Shown here piece by piece: positions 19,050 to 23,195 of a stretch of DNA of 23,195 nucleotides; position 1 is the first letter of the stretch; each line of letters starts with the position of its first letter. Origin of the DNA: Phallusia fumigata (lineage: Eukaryota; Chordata; Ascidiacea; Phlebobranchia; Ascidiidae); assembly GCA_008931825.1 (NCBI GenBank), contig QXVZ01008067.1, positions 1-23,195 of the forward strand. Direction: 5' to 3'. The translations under genes and the position numbers were made by a program. A model generated the notes under the pieces. It was not told the DNA's origin. It saw only the letters and a list, made by a program, of their open reading frames with translations, and made no database searches.

Positions 19050-20232
19050 TTCATACACTATGTACTGATAAAAAAACAGCCAAATCTGCTACAAAGAACA
19101 AATCAGTTTAACAATAGGTATGACCTGACTATAATACATACAATTGTACTTGGAAAGCAGAGTAACCCTGTATTTTGGAGATGTAAAATACTGTCCACAG
19201 ATGAAATTTCCATGTCTCATATGAGACATATCTCTCACATCAGTAAACATGACAAATAAGTGGCAACACCACTGTATTTCCGCCTGCTACATTTCTAATT
19301 TACAATCAAAACAGTCTTTTTGAATGTAAACATGCCTAGAACAAACTGAAATACACGACCTGGTTTTAGTATTACGTTTTACTGTAAAATGTCAAAGAAA
19401 TCTTTCATTAACGTAATTTTTACGTACAACGCATTTCTCCGTAAATCCGAAACGTTTGTCATTGTTCCAACTCCCCAACACAAAAAAATCTATTTCACCG
19501 ATGACAAATCTAAATCCGGACCAGTGTGACTGTGAACCACTTTTTAAATGTTCATTCATTTTTTCTTCCTGTACAAGAGAACGTCCGCTCTTTGACAAAT
19601 ATTTTGTGGAGAATAGCTATATTTGCCTATTTCACATCTGGACGCTAAGTCTAGCGGTTACTGACCTCCTGGACTTTTATCCCAGACACAAACTAACATG
19701 AGCAGACTCTCACACGCAACGTACTTTTCCAAACTTTAAAAAGCGCGATCCNGACGCTAAGTCTAGCGGTTACTGACCTCCTGGACTTTTATCCCAGACA
19801 CAAACTAACATGAGCAGACTCTCACACGCAACGTACTTTTCCAAACTTTAAAAAGCGCGATCCCCCCAAAAAACCAAGATCGTTTTTCGATTTTCCTCAA
19901 AACTTTTAACGTAAAAAAAGTTTTTTATCTTGCCTTCTCTTCCACCTAAAATAACATTTGCAGTCTTTATATCTTGGGGAATTCCACCAATTCCTTCACA
20001 CTTGCAACAAAATAATTTTATCGACTCTGGACAAAAGGAAACTTGCTTCCAAAAGCAAAGTGTCATTGTGTGCCTATTGTTATAAATCAATTGTAACACA
20101 AAAATATATTTTAGGGAGCAACAAAAACATCAAAAAACACGAGAAAAATAAATTAAACACAGGGTAAAAATGATAAATGCTTCTCTCAAACAATGAGTGG
20201 CACTCAACAACAGAAGTAGATTCCTCCAAGAT
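19050..20232. other. Intergenic stretch upstream of MOB1
   Basis: Holds the presumed MOB1 promoter and the probable TEX11 3'UTR. Nothing coding was supported. It includes the exact 111-bp duplication around an N. Confidence 0.5.
19641..19863. repeat. Exact 111-bp duplication around a single N
   Basis: 19641-19751 and 19753-19863 are identical base for base and are separated only by the N at 19752. The unit begins gacgctaagtctagcggtta, which loosely resembles a tRNA A box. This is probably an assembly artefact of unmerged contig ends. Confidence 0.9.
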
Positions 20233-22627
20233 TCAGATCAACATATTATCCGCACAATGTTTTGATGACAGAATTTGCTGATAAACCCTGTTCATCTTAA
20301 TAATCAAAAAACAAATTTTTCAAAAATACAAAGCTATAACAAAGAGATATTTTTAAATGATGGTGGGGTAATCGTAAAGTAAGCATTTTATTAACATGTC
20401 GCATTTACAATATCTTCTTGTACACAATTACTTAAGAAGATAATCTTTTGAGATTTTCGGCTGAAACCCAGAATCTGTCACCCACAAGCTGCAAGCTTTT
20501 CAAAGCATATGTTTCAAATCACAGCACCGGTCCACCAAGTGCCGTCTCCACAATAAAATGACCAGCGCCACAAAAACAAGTCAAATTAACTACGGCGCAA
20601 ATACAACGTGTGCCTCAGGAAACACAGTGGCAGTCACAGGCATGTTGCTATCAGTCACTTGTGCCGTAATTACGCACTATCAATTTGCACGAAGGCACAC
20701 ACACAATGTAAATAAATTTGTGACAATTACCAACTACCAACAGTGTAACTTAAAGTGAGAATATTTTGACCTTAGGGTTTAGTTAGTCTTGTTTTCATCG
20801 CACAAGCTTTGTGTATCCTTTAAACCAAAAACCACCACAAATGTTTGAATTGTGGTAGACCTGTCATAATAATATTTGCAATCTTACATGTGGTTCATAG
20901 GTTTCTTTGTAACTTGGTACCATTGCAAGGAACTTCATGGACAAGCAAGTCCACCTCTCAGCCTCACTTAGTTGGTTTGCAGTAAAAGCGCTGACACCAA
21001 TGTTCCACGATTTCACAGTCAGCCACAGAAGTTCAACGTCTGGATGCTAAAAATAAATTTCAAATTATTTTTACTTTAACCTATATTTGTTACCACCAAA
21101 AATAGAAAACACATTTAAATAATTTTGCTCAGTTTAACTGAATTGTCAGGGATTAAAAATTGTACCTGAGACTTGCTATTCTGCACTGTCTTGTAAATTT
21201 CACAGAATAAGTTCCAAATTTGCTCCTTGTCGTCAAAACTTCTTTCCAGGAGCATTTTTTCAGCCAATGACCGATACATTGCACTAAACAAATTGATTTA
21301 GGTTTTACTGATAACTCAACAATAACTTGTCATTGACAGAACAATCTTAGGGCTATGATAATTAACAAATGTGTGAATTGCTGTGTAATATCATATTTCT
21401 GTTAAAATGTAAAAAAATTATGTGTTAAAAAAGTGTCCTCGATAAAAAAGAAATTTAAGCAAACCTGCGTTTGTTGATGAACGTGTCTAAGTTTTCCTTG
21501 CTCTCTTTCTCCATCTGCTGGTTAATTTTAGCGATAGCGTGCTTAAGTGACAACTTGTAAAGAGCAGGATGCCATGCAGGAGCTTCAACTGACAATGCTT
21601 TGAAAAATGCAACAGAAAAGTTTTTAATTTCCGATTGAAAACTTCACTTTTGAGCCAAAGAGCTTACAAGACACTATTTTTAACATCATTAGTTTTTTAT
21701 CGAGATTTAAAAACTTGACTCAATTTAAATTTCTCACCCAAACTATACTTAATAAAAAATAAATTACAGAACAACCCAGTAGTTTGGCATACAGTATGCA
21801 AAAGCAAAGACTTCAACCTGCAAAACTTTCAAATGTTTTCACATCTACTCCACTTGTGGTCATCATTTCCTCAAGCAGTGATTTGAGAGCGGTCGGTATG
21901 ACATTACCACTAGGTGGCAGCAACTTACAAAGTGCCTCAAATCTGTACAGGGACATCAAAATCATAGTTCGGTCACTTGAGGCAGGATTTATCCCAAGTT
22001 TCTTCAGATCATTGAAGGTCATTTGACATTCATCAAGGTCATGTAAAACTTTCTGTAGTTCGCTGTTCTAAAAATACGTTTAATATGCAGAAAATAGTCA
22101 GAATTTCACACTATGCTCACAACATCAGAAACTGAGGGAATTTATGTAAAATTTCTGGGGACAAAATTAAATGTTTTTTGGAACTTACAACATGTTTGGT
22201 GGCTCCACTTCTAACAACTTCCAGGCTACTAGCAGCGCTCATGAACAGACAAGTTTGCCGACGAACTAAGACACTGCCCTCCTGTGGTAACAACAACAGC
22301 AACTGCGAACAAAATCCACTCTTATACTTAATTTACTTTAATGTCACGATCGTCCATTTACATTATTGCAGAAGATTAACATATCTCTCATCTTCTGTGG
22401 GTGATCTCTGTCTCTCAAAGAAAGGTTCCAAGCTGGAAAAGCGAGGGTTCAGAGTTTAAATCCAATCACAACCCATGCAAACTGACCCCACCAATTTTCA
22501 TGAACCAAGTAACTTCTTTATTGAAATCCTCCGTGTTTATCATGTGACCACTGTTGCTTGGCAACCCAATCATATCATCAGAAGTTGTTTTGGGATGTAG
22601 ATCGTTAGTTTTAAGTTGTTCCAAAAT
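20233..22627 (-). CDS. TEX11: TEX11 (SPO22/ZIP4 family), C-terminal eight exons; 5' end outside window
   Basis: The C-terminal 347 residues of the TPR-rich meiotic protein TEX11, which promotes crossover formation and synapsis as part of the ZMM group. Exons: 22627-22492, 22432-22362, 22302-22189, 22067-21818, 21597-21465, 21283-21166, 21046-20888 and 20295-20233. All are GT-AG with agreeing phases, and the first two introns are each 59 nt. Landmarks: NKEVTWFMKIAWNLSL (the conserved WF..AWNL of the SPO22 region), VLVRRQTCLFMSAASSLE, KKLGINPASSDRTMILMSLY, LSVEAPAWHPALYKLSLKHA, HPDVELLWLTVKSWNIGV, and the short last exon MNRVYQQILSSK, which parallels the vertebrate C-terminal MNxLYxQL. The first listed exon (acceptor ttataatatgtag) is the least certain at its 5' edge. 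The remaining N-terminal two thirds, about 600 residues judging by vertebrate length, should lie beyond 23195. No clear polyadenylation signal follows the stop. Confidence 0.88.
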
Positions 22628-23195
22628 CTACATATTATAACTAGAAGGGTGGCTTACTATATAATGACATACTATATACACTATTACCCGATATTAAAAG
22701 ATGATAATATATTCCCCACATTATTTTACATTGGGTCTTATAGTTACCTGCGCTATTTAGGACATGATTGTTTCTGCTGGCAGAAGCGCATGGGTCCCAA
22801 CACATGCAAAGTCCTACATGGTGTGTTTCTGGATACACGTCCAGGCTATAGGTATAAACAAAGCAATCAGTGCACTATGAAGGCACGTTCTGCAAACTGT
22901 GTAAATTTCATCCAATTCAGACATAGTTTAATCATTTGACCCATTTTAGGGGGCTAGCAGGGTAACTGATGGGGTTATGGGGTCAAACAAAGAAATCAAT
23001 GCACCACAATGACATGTTCTAAAAACTGTGTCAATTTCATCCAATTCGAATATTGTTTAATAATTTGACCCATTTTAGGGGGCTAGCGGGGTAACCACTG
23101 GAGCTATGGTGTCAAACTATCAATTCGACACACCACAATGACATGTTCTACAAACTGTGTAAATTTCATCCAATTCAGACATTGTTCAATATTTT
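22628..23195. other. Presumed TEX11 intron
   Basis: No exon in the phase needed to join the TEX11 exon at 22627 was found up to the window edge. The right half is tandem repeat. Confidence 0.45.
22858..23195. repeat. 129-bp tandem repeat, about 2.5 copies
   Basis: The sequence caccacaatgacatgttct...ttggaccc-like unit recurs with a 129-bp period: equivalent points fall at 22873, 23002 and 23131. The conserved parts are aaactgtgtaaatttcatccaattc and tttgacccattttagggggctagc. The third copy runs off the window end, so the array is longer than shown. No coding. Confidence 0.85.

Noticed and set aside
20432-20489. Alternative last exon of TEX11 (LVGDRFWVSAENLKRLSS)
   Set aside because: It has an acceptor and a stop, but the exon at 20295 matches the family C-terminus (MNxLYxQ) and this one does not.
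22641-22838. Minus-strand frame VYPETHHVGLCMCW with a donor at its end
   Set aside because: Its phase does not fit the next TEX11 exon and the sequence borders a repeat.

Overview
The window is an AT-rich stretch of animal nuclear DNA. Its proteins are plainly metazoan: exonuclease 1, two G-protein gamma subunits, a STARD5-type START protein, MOB1 and the meiosis protein TEX11. Short introns (three of exactly 59 nt), intron-free versions of normally split genes, dense gene packing and likely outron-type acceptors just before start codons suggest an ascidian tunicate, probably Ciona-like. That assignment is inference. Bacterial features (operators, Shine-Dalgarno sites, CRISPR) are not expected and none were seen.

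Every gene I can support lies on the minus strand, so transcription runs from high to low coordinates. From the right: tandem 129-bp repeats (22858-23195); the last eight exons of TEX11 (22627-20233); intronless MOB1 (19049-18387); a complete seven-exon STARD5-like gene (16877-14930); a long gene-poor, E-box-containing stretch (about 14900-10610); two tandem intronless G-gamma genes (10277-10080 and 9680-9483); intronless EXO1 (8264-6066) with an unidentified exon close behind it (5866-5655); a duplicated non-coding block (4671-5532); a candidate small secreted precursor gene with a signal-peptide exon (3872 to about 3297); and an unidentified four-exon gene (2051-469) whose third intron carries a hAT-type MITE with an intact 8-bp target duplication.

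Most split genes here were found by joining exons by eye with matching splice phases; they do not appear as long open frames. TEX11, STARD5, MOB1, EXO1 and the G-gamma genes rest on recognisable protein sequence. The four-exon gene and the small secreted gene rest on splice signals, phase agreement and coding character, and I cannot name their products.

Three single N characters (5099, 6272, 19752) each sit exactly between two direct copies of the same sequence (428/433, 110/110 and 111/111 bp). This is the mark of overlapping contig ends or two haplotypes placed side by side, so these duplications, including 37 codons inside EXO1, are probably assembly artefacts.

The genes do not form one pathway. 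EXO1 and TEX11 both act in meiotic recombination, G-gamma in receptor signalling, MOB1 in Hippo/NDR kinase control and STARD5 in lipid binding. The shared strand may reflect co-transcription of some neighbours (EXO1 and the exon behind it), which is not shown.
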